A DNA stretch of 13,424 nt from an uncultured Propionivibrio sp. (GTDB lineage: Bacteria; Pseudomonadota; Gammaproteobacteria; Burkholderiales; Rhodocyclaceae): assembly GCA_938040985.1 (NCBI GenBank), contig CALHZD010000144.1, forward strand, positions 1 to 13,424, in the 5' to 3' direction. Of the stretch, positions 1-7,149 are shown one piece after another (position 1 is the stretch's first letter; every line of letters starts with the position of its first letter). The notes under the pieces were generated by a model that did not search any database, was not told where the DNA came from, and saw nothing but the letters and a program-made list of their open reading frames with translations. A program made the position numbers and the translations under genes.

Positions 1-189
1 GATCGCTGGCATCATTTCCACGACGCACTGGCCGAGCGTTGTGATGCTTCCGGACGCGACGACCCGGCATTTGTCGCGCCCTTGGCGCTGGGGCTCGGCT
101 ATGCGGAGAAATGGGATCGCCAGCAAGCCATGCTGGCGGAAGTCGATGCGCAGATCAGTGCCTTGTCGGCAGATCGCGCCGCCTCATGA
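1..189 (+). CDS. C-terminal end of an unidentified protein (5' truncated by window edge)
   Basis: Frame 1 is open from the first base to a TGA at 187-189, giving the last 62 residues of a protein that begins outside the window. The visible part is soluble in character and probably helical: a WHHFHD stretch near the start, a GLGYAEKWDRQ segment in the middle, and an amphipathic tail ending SADRAAS. There is no membrane segment and no motif I recognise. Its stop overlaps the ATG of the ABC ATPase as ATGA, which implies translational coupling and one operon with the exporter genes. The overlap and the codon pattern are the main evidence that it is a real gene. I do not assign a function. Confidence 0.7.
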   Translation, partial: DRWHHFHDALAERCDASGRDDPAFVAPLALGLGYAEKWDRQQAMLAEVDAQISALSADRAAS

Positions 190-959
190 GCACCATCGAC
201 CCACATCCCCGCGAGACGATGATCCGGATCGAACGGATCTGCAAACGCTACGGCACACAATTAGCGCTCGACAACGTCGACCTGACCATTGGCGCCGGCG
301 AAACATTCGGCCTGCTCGGCCCGAACGGCGCCGGAAAAAGCACGCTGATCGGGTTGCTGGCGACGCTCAAGCGCCCCGATTCCGGGCGCATTTCCATCGG
401 TGGCCACGATGTTCTGCGCGAACGGGATCGCGTCCGCCAGCAGATCGGCCTGGTCTTCCAGGAAAACAATCTCGACCGGGAATTGACCGCGCGGCAGAAC
501 CTCGATTTCCAGGCGCGCCTGCACCGTCTGGATAATCCGTCCGCGGCCGTTGCCGCCATGCTCCGGCGTCTGGAGCTGGAAACGCACGCCGACCGGCCGG
601 CGGAAGAGTTTTCCGGCGGCATGCGGCGACGCCTGATTATCGGCCGCGCTCTGCTTTCTGCCCCACGTGTTCTGCTGCTCGACGAGCCAACGACCGGCCT
701 TGACCCCGCCATCCGCCACGCGTTGTGGTCGCTCATCCACGAAGCGAGCGAAAGCGGATGCACGATTATTCTGACCACGCATTATGTCGAGGAGGCGGAA
801 ACGCTGTGCGACCGCGTCGCCCTCATGCAGCGCGGCCGAATTGTCGATTGCGATACGCCCGTCTCTTTGTGTAAACGATATGGCAAGCAAAAACTTGAAG
901 ATGTCTTGCTGGCGTTGAATGCGGGGGATGCGGGGAAATTGGAAGAATTGGCGAAATAG
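186..959 (+). CDS. ABC-2 type exporter, ATP-binding protein
   Basis: A 257-residue cytoplasmic ATPase that would power an ABC-2 exporter with the permease encoded just downstream. Visible in order: Walker A GPNGAGKST (45-53), Q-loop FQENN (91-95), ABC signature FSGGMRRRL (142-150), Walker B VLLLDEP with D-loop TGLDP (162-174) and the switch histidine in TTHYVEEAE (H199). The signature starts with F rather than the usual L, a common variation. The length fits the DrrA/NodI/CcmA-like group, which works with a separate membrane protein. I chose the ATG at 186 because it overlaps the preceding stop as ATGA; an in-frame ATG at 219 is the alternative and would remove 11 non-conserved residues. An upstream in-frame ATG at 111 is inside the preceding gene and is less likely. 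The substrate cannot be read from the sequence. Confidence 0.93.
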   Translation: MSTIDPHPRETMIRIERICKRYGTQLALDNVDLTIGAGETFGLLGPNGAGKSTLIGLLATLKRPDSGRISIGGHDVLRERDRVRQQIGLVFQENNLDRELTARQNLDFQARLHRLDNPSAAVAAMLRRLELETHADRPAEEFSGGMRRRLIIGRALLSAPRVLLLDEPTTGLDPAIRHALWSLIHEASESGCTIILTTHYVEEAETLCDRVALMQRGRIVDCDTPVSLCKRYGKQKLEDVLLALNAGDAGKLEELAK

Positions 960-968
960 GGGGCGACG

Positions 969-1727
969 ATGTTGTCGACGTCATTTTTGCGTGGTGCGGC
1001 GGCCATTTTTCTGCGCGAAATGCAGATTTTCCGGCTACGGATTGCGCGTCCGAGCTATGCGCTTTCCTCGCTGATTACGCCGTTGCTGTACCTGCTCGTG
1101 TTTGGTTTGGGCTTGGGTCGCCAGGTGCGCATTGCAGAGGGTGATTACCTGTCATTTCTCATTCCCGGACTCATCGGAATGGCGGCGATGCATAACACGT
1201 TTTCCTCGGTGGCTGGCGCCATTAATTTTTCCCGTTTTTATTATCGTACATGGACATTGGTGATTCTGGCGCCGATCAGTCCATTTGACGTTTGCGCTGG
1301 TAACATTGCCGCAGGCCTTGCCCGTGCATTGATTGCTACGGCGCTCATTGCCATCACCGGTCTGGTGGCGGGTTGGCGTCCTGTGCTGACACTGTCTTTC
1401 CCGTTGGCGTTAATTGTTGAAATGATCTGTTTTTCCGCATTGGGCATTCTCGTCGGCGTCAAAACAAAGACATCGGAGGAACATATGGCGTACGCCAATT
1501 TTCTGATTACGCCAATGGGCTTTTTTTGCGGCACGTTTTTTCCGCTTGATAACTTGCCGGTCTGGCTGGCTTACCCCTTGCGTGCGTTACCCCTGACGCA
1601 AGCGACGATGATTCTGCGTCAGCCCGGCTTTACGCCGGAAAACTGTTTGCTGCTGTGCGCCTTGACGTTCGTTACAGGGATTATCATTTTCCTCGCCGTC
1701 CGTGCAATTGCCGAATACGCTGAATAG
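969..1727 (+). CDS. ABC-2 type exporter, membrane permease
   Basis: A 252-residue inner-membrane protein, the partner of the ATPase ending 9 bases upstream. About six hydrophobic segments are visible, roughly at residues 30-50, 61-84, 107-135, 141-164, 175-193 and 226-246. The N-terminus carries the short amphipathic stretch typical of ABC-2 permeases. The segment CGTFFPLDNLP (187-197), followed by a PLTQA stretch, matches the conserved late region of the NodJ/DrrB-like ABC2_membrane family. A G-rich run just before the ATG (960-964) serves as a modest ribosome site. Together with the ATPase this makes a complete exporter of the type moving lipids, polysaccharides, drugs or haem-related compounds. 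The substrate is unknown. The gene converges on the LysR gene with only 16 bases between the two stops and no clear terminator between them. Confidence 0.92.
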   Translation: MLSTSFLRGAAAIFLREMQIFRLRIARPSYALSSLITPLLYLLVFGLGLGRQVRIAEGDYLSFLIPGLIGMAAMHNTFSSVAGAINFSRFYYRTWTLVILAPISPFDVCAGNIAAGLARALIATALIAITGLVAGWRPVLTLSFPLALIVEMICFSALGILVGVKTKTSEEHMAYANFLITPMGFFCGTFFPLDNLPVWLAYPLRALPLTQATMILRQPGFTPENCLLLCALTFVTGIIIFLAVRAIAEYAE

Positions 1728-1743
1728 CGCGCATCGCCACGAT

Positions 1744-2631
1744 TCATGCTGTATTGCTCTGGAGCGGGTAACTTCGGATGGCGTCAATGAATGCTTGGGC
1801 AGACTGTGAGAGATAACGGCTTTTGTTCCAGACTAATCCCGCTTCAAGATATAGTGGTCTGATCAGGCGCAATGCCTTGATTCTTGGGTTGTCGTGCGCC
1901 AGTTGTTCAAGCAGAAAACCTATGCCGACACTGCGTTCGATCAAACTGACGATCGTTGCAATCTGATTTGAGGAAAATGCAATATTCGGCGTGATCTGAT
2001 GCCGGGCGCATTCTTGGAGAACCAGTTTTCTTGATAAGAAATTTTCCTTGAACAGAATGAATTTTTCGTCTTTCAGTTTGGTGAAGGCAATGCGTTCGCG
2101 TTCGGACAGCGGGTTGTCTGGCGACATGCAGACATGGATTTCACTGCGAAAGATGGGCGATACCGCAAGTTCAGGAGGCGTTTCCGGCATAAACATTAGC
2201 GCGACATCCAGCTCACCCCGTTCGAGCAATGATTCGATCGTAAGCGCACCTTCCTCAATGACAATAAGTTCCAGCGCCGGGTGATCCGCACGAAACTTGC
2301 TCAGTACATAAGGAAAAATAACTGCGCCCAACATCGGCGTAATGCCAACCCGGATGACGCCGCGACGCAAATCGGCAAAATCTTCCATTTCCTTGGCTGC
2401 GCTGTGTACGCGATTGAAAATATCTTCTACACGGCGCAAGAATACGGCGCCGGCAGGCGTCAAAGAAATCCGTTTGTGGTAACGCTCGAATAAAGGAACG
2501 CCAAGTTCCTCTTCCAGATTACGGATGGCAATTGAAATGGCCGGCTGTGCAATGTGGCATTGTTCCGCGGCTTTCGTTACGCTGCCGAGTCGGCTGACCG
2601 TCAAAAAATATTTAAGCTGCCGGAGCTCCAT
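1744..2631 (-). CDS. LysR-type transcriptional regulator
   Basis: A 295-residue protein of the usual LysR length. The N-terminal winged helix-turn-helix spans about residues 1-60: LKYFLTVSRLGSVTKAAE, then the recognition helix around AQPAISIAIRNLEEELG (28-44) and PLFER (46-50). The rest is a periplasmic-binding-protein-like effector domain; VGITPMLG near residue 95 begins its first lobe. Proteins of this family bind T-N11-A dyads, usually act on a divergent neighbour, and need a small co-inducer. The divergent neighbour here is the small gene at 2768, across an AT-rich region with several short palindromes. The effector and true target are unknown. The upstream bases lack a strong Shine-Dalgarno, but the ATG is at the normal family N-terminus (MELRQLKYF). 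Confidence 0.94.
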   Translation of the reverse strand: MELRQLKYFLTVSRLGSVTKAAEQCHIAQPAISIAIRNLEEELGVPLFERYHKRISLTPAGAVFLRRVEDIFNRVHSAAKEMEDFADLRRGVIRVGITPMLGAVIFPYVLSKFRADHPALELIVIEEGALTIESLLERGELDVALMFMPETPPELAVSPIFRSEIHVCMSPDNPLSERERIAFTKLKDEKFILFKENFLSRKLVLQECARHQITPNIAFSSNQIATIVSLIERSVGIGFLLEQLAHDNPRIKALRLIRPLYLEAGLVWNKSRYLSQSAQAFIDAIRSYPLQSNTA

Positions 2632-2767
2632 TGAGGATATTTGAATATATATAAATTATCAGAATATCAATAAATAATATTTTATTTATATTTAATACGA
2701 ACGTACACTACATCGCATCGGCTGATTTGATATTTAAAGATCATTATTTTCTCAATGGAGATTTGCC
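2632..2767. promoter_or_regulatory. Divergent AT-rich control region between LysR gene and small gene
   Basis: These 136 bases are far more AT-rich than anything else in the window. Visible dyads are ATATT-TG-AATAT (2637-2648), a 7-base-arm dyad taaataa/ttattta with a 4-base centre (2671-2688), and TGAT-N8-ATCA (2728-2743). A 10-base inverted repeat, ctccattgag (2626-2635) and ctcaatggag (2751-2760), flanks the region; one copy covers the LysR start and the other the ribosome site of the small gene. These are candidate regulator sites. None fits the LysR T-N11-A geometry as a clean symmetric box, so the assignment is inference. Several -10-like TA-rich hexamers make exact promoter calling unsafe. 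Confidence 0.5.
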
Positions 2768-2995
2768 ATGATGATTACCGGTGTAAAGCGTAATGTTTTT
2801 GAAGATCTGCGGTATGCCTATAGTGCACTCGATTCCTCACATTACGATGCTTGGGATATTTTGCTGGAGCTGTTCCGCGCAAAACACGAAGCGGCGATGC
2901 GTGACGCCATCGAAATTTTGATTACGGAATACCCTTCATATGCATCCGAAGCGCAGGAAATTCTTGAGCGGGCGAAGATACGCGCATTGCATTAA
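2768..2995 (+). CDS. Small hypothetical protein, 75 residues
   Basis: I do not recognise this protein. It has 75 residues, is soluble and is probably all helical: an acidic/aromatic first half (FEDLRYAYSALDSSHYDAWDILLELFRAKHE), then a second helix pair ending ERAKIRALH. There is no cysteine, no signal peptide and no membrane segment. A clear ribosome site, GGAG at 2757-2760, lies 7 bases before the ATG at 2768; a second ATG follows at 2771. It is divergent from the LysR gene, so it is the natural candidate target of that regulator. The good ribosome site, the AT-rich promoter region upstream and the protein-like composition support a real gene. A small adaptor or regulatory protein is possible, but nothing in the sequence decides this. 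Confidence 0.7.
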   Translation: MMITGVKRNVFEDLRYAYSALDSSHYDAWDILLELFRAKHEAAMRDAIEILITEYPSYASEAQEILERAKIRALH

Positions 2996-3237
2996 TGTGT
3001 AATGTGCAAATCAGGGCAGGTCTGGTTTTATGAAACATAAAGCTAATAAGCCCGGCCTCTGTAAATCTGTATCGATAGTAAAGAGTCCGTAATGGACGCC
3101 ACTTTTTAATACGTGATGTTCCCGCTGTATTGAACGTGAGCATCAAATACCCGTGATACGCCGACACGAACCGGCCGGATGGTTGATGTTCATAGATGCT
3201 TAACCTGATTAAGCACTTTCGATGTCGTAAGGATTTT
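2996..3237. other. Convergent intergenic region, no gene seen
   Basis: These 242 bases lie between the stop of the small plus-strand gene and the stop of the minus-strand cobN. No open frame with a ribosome site is visible. The most regular structure is a stem TGCTTAA with a 5-base loop and TTAAGCA at 3197-3215, about 22 bases beyond the cobN stop on the minus strand. Neither strand shows a T-run after it, so it is at best an imperfect terminator or an RNA-end-protecting hairpin. A weaker hairpin (gtcc/ggac, 3085-3097) lies further out. Confidence 0.4.
3197..3215 (-). terminator. Possible 3' hairpin of the receptor-cobN operon
   Basis: A perfect 7-base-pair stem (tgcttaa/ttaagca) with a 5-base loop lies just after the cobN stop in the direction of transcription. 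It is AT-rich and no U-tract follows, so it is not a textbook intrinsic terminator. I list it because it is the only regular hairpin near the operon end. Confidence 0.25.
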
Positions 3238-6200
3238 TCATGCGCTTGCTTTTGCGGTTTCGCGCATGCCAGTTGCCAGCGAATCCTCGATATCTCCTTC
3301 CGCATCAAGCAGCAGCGCTTCCAGTTTTTCCTTATCCTCGCCGGGGTTTTCCCAAAGACCGCGCGAGATCGCTTCCAGCAGGCGCTCGGCAATATTCTGC
3401 AAGGCGTAAGGGTTGTGTTCCTTGAAGAAGCGTTGCATTTCCGGATCGAAGGCGTAGGTTTTCGCCATCTCTTTGTACTGCCAGTCTTCCAGAATGCCGG
3501 ATGAAGCATCCCAGTGATAGCAGATATCGATCAGGAACGACATATCGCCGGCACCTTTATAACCGTGGCGCTTCATTCCCTCGATCCATTTTGGATTGAG
3601 TACGCGTGTGCGGAAAATAAAACGCCCTTCCTCATCCGTAGAGCGGATGCGCGGTTTGCGCGGGTCGGACGAATCGCCCGAATAGCTGGGGACGTATTTC
3701 CCGCTCGCGGCCTTGACCGCCGCGTTCATACCACCGTGGTAGTTGTTGAAATCGACGCAACTGAAAATATCGTACTCGCGCGTCGACTCGTTTTTCACTG
3801 TGAGATCCAGCTTGCCCATACGCTTGCGGAAATCGTCCTGTCGCGCTTCGCCATAGACGCCTTCGCCATAGGCATAGCCGCCCCAGGCGATGTAAATCTC
3901 GCCCAGGTCAGCCGTCTTCTCCCACTGCCCGCTGAAAAGGAGATCGGCCACGCCGGCGCCATATGTGCCCGGCTTGTCGGAATAGACGCGGAAAGCGGCG
4001 CGCCTCTCGGCTTCTTCCGGGGAGAGGCCGGCCTTGATCAGCTCCTCGCGTTCGATAGCGACGTTGTGCGCCAGTGGATTGACTTCCGGCGGCTCCTTGA
4101 GCGCAGCGATCATGCGCGCCGCGCTGTCGATAGTTTCCATCAGATTGGGGAAGGCGTCGCGGAAGAAACCCGAGGTGCGTACGGTTACGTCGATACGCGG
4201 GTATTTGCGCTCTTCCAGCGGGATGACTTCAACGCCGTCGACGCGGCCGCTATGCCGGTTCCAGACCGGGCGCACGCCCATCATGTAGAGAATCTGCGCC
4301 ATGTCGTCGCCGCGCGTGCTCATTGTCGGCACCCCCCAGAGCACCATGCCGACTTGGCGCGGCACTTTGCCCTCATCCTGCATGTAGCGCTCGACGAGCG
4401 CATCGGCCTGGCGCACGCCCACTTCCCAAGCCTCTGGGGTGGGAATCTTGAACGGATCGACGGAAAAGAAGTTGCGCCCGGTCGGCAGAATGTCGATGCG
4501 CCCGCGCGTCGGGCTGCCGGAACCGCCCGGCGGCACAAAGCCGCTATCCAAGCCGTGCAGCGCGTATTTGATTTCGTCGGTGATCTGCTGCAACTTCGGG
4601 CGAATGCCATCGCGCACGAAATACAGCACATCGGCGACCCGCTGCGAGCCGTTGAAACGCGCCTGCGTTTCATGGCGGATGGCTTCGTCCGACCATCCCG
4701 CCTCGTCGAGCGCATCGTAGGCGGCGCGCACATCGACGAGAATCTGTCTGAGCACCTGGCCCTTGGTCTTGCCGAGCGCCGGCACCAGCTCGCCGGGATG
4801 GTCGCGTAGATCTTCGCTGTCGAAACCGCGCGCGGCGGCGACCGCATCCCAGAGCGAGGCGACGTCGCCGTTGGGCAGGCGCGTCAGATGAACCATCGTC
4901 TCGTTGAAGCGTTCCGGCGGCGGCACTTGCCCGAAGGTGTGCAGGCCGTCGTTGATTGAGGTGACGTCAACGGTTTCCAGATAGCCGTGCAGCTTGCCGA
5001 AAAAGTCGAATGGATTTTCTTCCGCCGCTTCGCGCGTCATGCCGATATCGGCGTCCAGATGCGCCTCGGCTGCCAGCGCCCAGACTTTCTCAAGAATCAG
5101 CGTGATTTTAGCCGGATCCTCATGCTTGGCGTAATAAGCCGCCTCCAGCAGATCCTCGATCTTCTCGAACTCCTCGGTTTTTCCGGCATTCGTCTGCGGC
5201 GGAATCATGTGGTCGAGGATCACGCAGTACGAACGGCGCTTGGCCTGCGTGCCTTCGCCGGGGTTATTGATGATGTAGGGGTAGAGGTGAGGAATGTCGC
5301 TGATCGCCGCATCCGGGTAGCAGTCGCGCGAAAGCCCCGTGCTCTTGCCCGGCATCCATTCCAGCGTCCCGTGTGTGCCGACGTGGATGACGGCATGCAC
5401 GCCGAATTCTTCGCGCAGCCAGCGGTAATAGCCGAGGTAATGGTGCGTTGCGGGCAGATAGGGGTCGTGAATGGTTTGTCCGTCAGGTTGCAGAACCGGT
5501 TGATCCGCTTCTTCCATGCGTGCGCGTGGCGGCTGCACACCGAGAAAGACATTGCCGACGACCATGCCGCCAACGAGCAGCTTGCCGTCGTGATAGAAGG
5601 TGACGCCGGGCGCCGGTCCCCATTTTTCATCCATTTCCCGCTGCATTTTCTCGCTGCGCTCGGCATGCCAGCGCAGTGCGGTCGGCGTATCGATCGTGCC
5701 GACCGCGCGTTCGGCCATCTGCGCCGGCTGCAGGTAGCGCCGGTCGCTGGTCAAACGGTCGATCATCTCGAAAGCGATCGCCTCGCCGTTCTCGAAGCGG
5801 CGGTCGATGCGATATCCCTGCGCCGCCATGCTTTCCAGAAGGGCGTTCACGCTCTCGAACGAATCCAGCCCGGACGCGCAGCCCAAGCGATCGTTGCGCG
5901 GCGGATACTGGTGGAAAATGATGGCTACCTTGCGTTCGGAACGCGGTGTGCGGCGCAGCTTCGCCCAGTTCATCGCCCAGCGCACGACATGGCGGCTGCG
6001 GTCGGGCACTGGTTTCCGAACCAGCAGGCGGGCGCCGGTCGCCGGATCGGCGCCAATATCGTCGCGCGTCGCCACGACGGTACCGATGATCGCGCCGTCG
6101 AACTCAGGTTGCGCGATATTGACCGAGACGTCCATCGGCGATACGGCCTGTATCGTTTCTTCCCATTGTGCGCGCGGGTTGTAGGTCAGGATCAGTTGCA

Positions 6201-7059
6201 AGGTCGGCACGTCGAGTTCCGGTAGCACCTGATCCGAGCCGGGGGTGGCCTGCGTCAGCGAAAAACTCATCGGCGAAAATAGGGCTTCGATCAGCGTCAC
6301 GCCGTCGCGCTTGAAAAAATGCTCGGTCACTTCTGCGACGCTCATATTGCCGACCTCGGCATCGCGGAAGCGGCTGTGGAAGACGGCTAGCGGTATGCCG
6401 CCCTGTGCCTCGATTTCCGCAATGAGCGCGTCGTAAGTTGCCAAGTCGCCGTTCTGCCAGGCGTAATTGCCGAACCACATGCCGATCACCGGCGCATCTT
6501 CACCAACGCGCGCACGCGCCCAGTCGAGGTAAGCGTCGCGGTCGAGTAGGCCGCCGCGCCAGTCAGGGTGGTAAAGTCCCTCGCGCGGCAGCTTTTCCGG
6601 CGCGGGCGGCTCCGGCAGATCGCAGCCCAGTTCGCGCGCCAGCGTCAGTAGCATGCCGCGCAGATTGTTGAGTCCGCCTTCGCGGATGTAGGCATGGCGG
6701 CGCTTGTAGGCCTCCGATCCAAAGTCGGATCCGATTTCCCGCGCCAGTTCGACATCTTCCGATGACATACCGCCGGCCTGAACGTGTATGAGTTTACCGG
6801 CCGCCGCTTCCGCTAGGGCGTCGATGCCTGGAATCGAGCGCGCACCGCCGTGCGGCAAGAGGACCAATGCTGACGAGGAGCGAATCGCTTCGGCCATTGC
6901 TTCGATGCGCTTTGAATCGAAGAGATCGTCCTTGCCTGCGGCGGCGACGCGCAGGCAGGCCGCTTCCTCCGGCGAGAATGCCGCGACGGCACGGCCAAGG
7001 AGGGGCAGGTGCGTCGCAGTGGCATCAATGACGACGACCGTATGTTGTGCTGGGTTCAT
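3238..7059 (-). CDS. cobN: CobN-type cobaltochelatase large subunit (CobN/ChlH family)
   Basis: A 1273-residue protein, the usual length of aerobic-type CobN, the large tetrapyrrole-binding subunit that inserts cobalt into hydrogenobyrinate a,c-diamide. Family landmarks in order: a YPPRNDRLGCASGLD region near residue 385, corresponding to the conserved NYPN...GLD block; HVGTHGTLEWMPGKSTGLS at 559-577; PTRGRIDILPTGRN ending at 863; then VRTSGFFRDAFPN, NNYHGGM (H1108) and NPKWIEGMKRHGYKGA (H1165). All match the PF02514-type CobN/magnesium chelatase H pattern. I chose the ATG at 7059 because a purine-rich AAGGAAG site lies just before it; an earlier in-frame ATG at 7101 has none. It is the last gene of the minus-strand cluster. 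Classical CobN needs CobS and CobT, which are not in the window, so the reaction could instead be metal insertion or removal on another tetrapyrrole. Family call firm, substrate open. Confidence 0.93.
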   Translation of the reverse strand: MNPAQHTVVVIDATATHLPLLGRAVAAFSPEEAACLRVAAAGKDDLFDSKRIEAMAEAIRSSSALVLLPHGGARSIPGIDALAEAAAGKLIHVQAGGMSSEDVELAREIGSDFGSEAYKRRHAYIREGGLNNLRGMLLTLARELGCDLPEPPAPEKLPREGLYHPDWRGGLLDRDAYLDWARARVGEDAPVIGMWFGNYAWQNGDLATYDALIAEIEAQGGIPLAVFHSRFRDAEVGNMSVAEVTEHFFKRDGVTLIEALFSPMSFSLTQATPGSDQVLPELDVPTLQLILTYNPRAQWEETIQAVSPMDVSVNIAQPEFDGAIIGTVVATRDDIGADPATGARLLVRKPVPDRSRHVVRWAMNWAKLRRTPRSERKVAIIFHQYPPRNDRLGCASGLDSFESVNALLESMAAQGYRIDRRFENGEAIAFEMIDRLTSDRRYLQPAQMAERAVGTIDTPTALRWHAERSEKMQREMDEKWGPAPGVTFYHDGKLLVGGMVVGNVFLGVQPPRARMEEADQPVLQPDGQTIHDPYLPATHHYLGYYRWLREEFGVHAVIHVGTHGTLEWMPGKSTGLSRDCYPDAAISDIPHLYPYIINNPGEGTQAKRRSYCVILDHMIPPQTNAGKTEEFEKIEDLLEAAYYAKHEDPAKITLILEKVWALAAEAHLDADIGMTREAAEENPFDFFGKLHGYLETVDVTSINDGLHTFGQVPPPERFNETMVHLTRLPNGDVASLWDAVAAARGFDSEDLRDHPGELVPALGKTKGQVLRQILVDVRAAYDALDEAGWSDEAIRHETQARFNGSQRVADVLYFVRDGIRPKLQQITDEIKYALHGLDSGFVPPGGSGSPTRGRIDILPTGRNFFSVDPFKIPTPEAWEVGVRQADALVERYMQDEGKVPRQVGMVLWGVPTMSTRGDDMAQILYMMGVRPVWNRHSGRVDGVEVIPLEERKYPRIDVTVRTSGFFRDAFPNLMETIDSAARMIAALKEPPEVNPLAHNVAIEREELIKAGLSPEEAERRAAFRVYSDKPGTYGAGVADLLFSGQWEKTADLGEIYIAWGGYAYGEGVYGEARQDDFRKRMGKLDLTVKNESTREYDIFSCVDFNNYHGGMNAAVKAASGKYVPSYSGDSSDPRKPRIRSTDEEGRFIFRTRVLNPKWIEGMKRHGYKGAGDMSFLIDICYHWDASSGILEDWQYKEMAKTYAFDPEMQRFFKEHNPYALQNIAERLLEAISRGLWENPGEDKEKLEALLLDAEGDIEDSLATGMRETAKASA

Positions 7060-7149
7060 CTTCGCTTCCTTTTCAAGAATGCTTTGGCATCGCATCCGCA
7101 ATGTTGAAACTTCGTTCAGACGATTGTCTGTACATCTAATCGTTCGCCA
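7060..7149 (-). promoter_or_regulatory. Spacer between the two CobN-family genes, with small hairpin
   Basis: This 90-base spacer separates the paralogues. It contains a 5-base-pair stem cagac-gatt-gtctg (7117-7130) with no T-run after it on the minus strand, and the ribosome site AAGGAAG of the downstream cobN. No convincing separate promoter is visible, so co-transcription from upstream is the simplest reading. Confidence 0.35.

Noticed and set aside
2727..2743. An FNR or CRP site at TTGAT...ATCA upstream of the small gene
   Set aside because: The spacing between the half-sites is 8 bases, whereas FNR needs 4, and the CRP half-site geometry is also not met.
3514..4809. Long plus-strand frames inside the cobN genes (for example 431 residues here and 412 residues at 4987-6225)
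   Set aside because: They are shadow frames of high-GC coding sequence opposite clearly recognisable CobN-family proteins, with no ribosome sites and no protein-family features.
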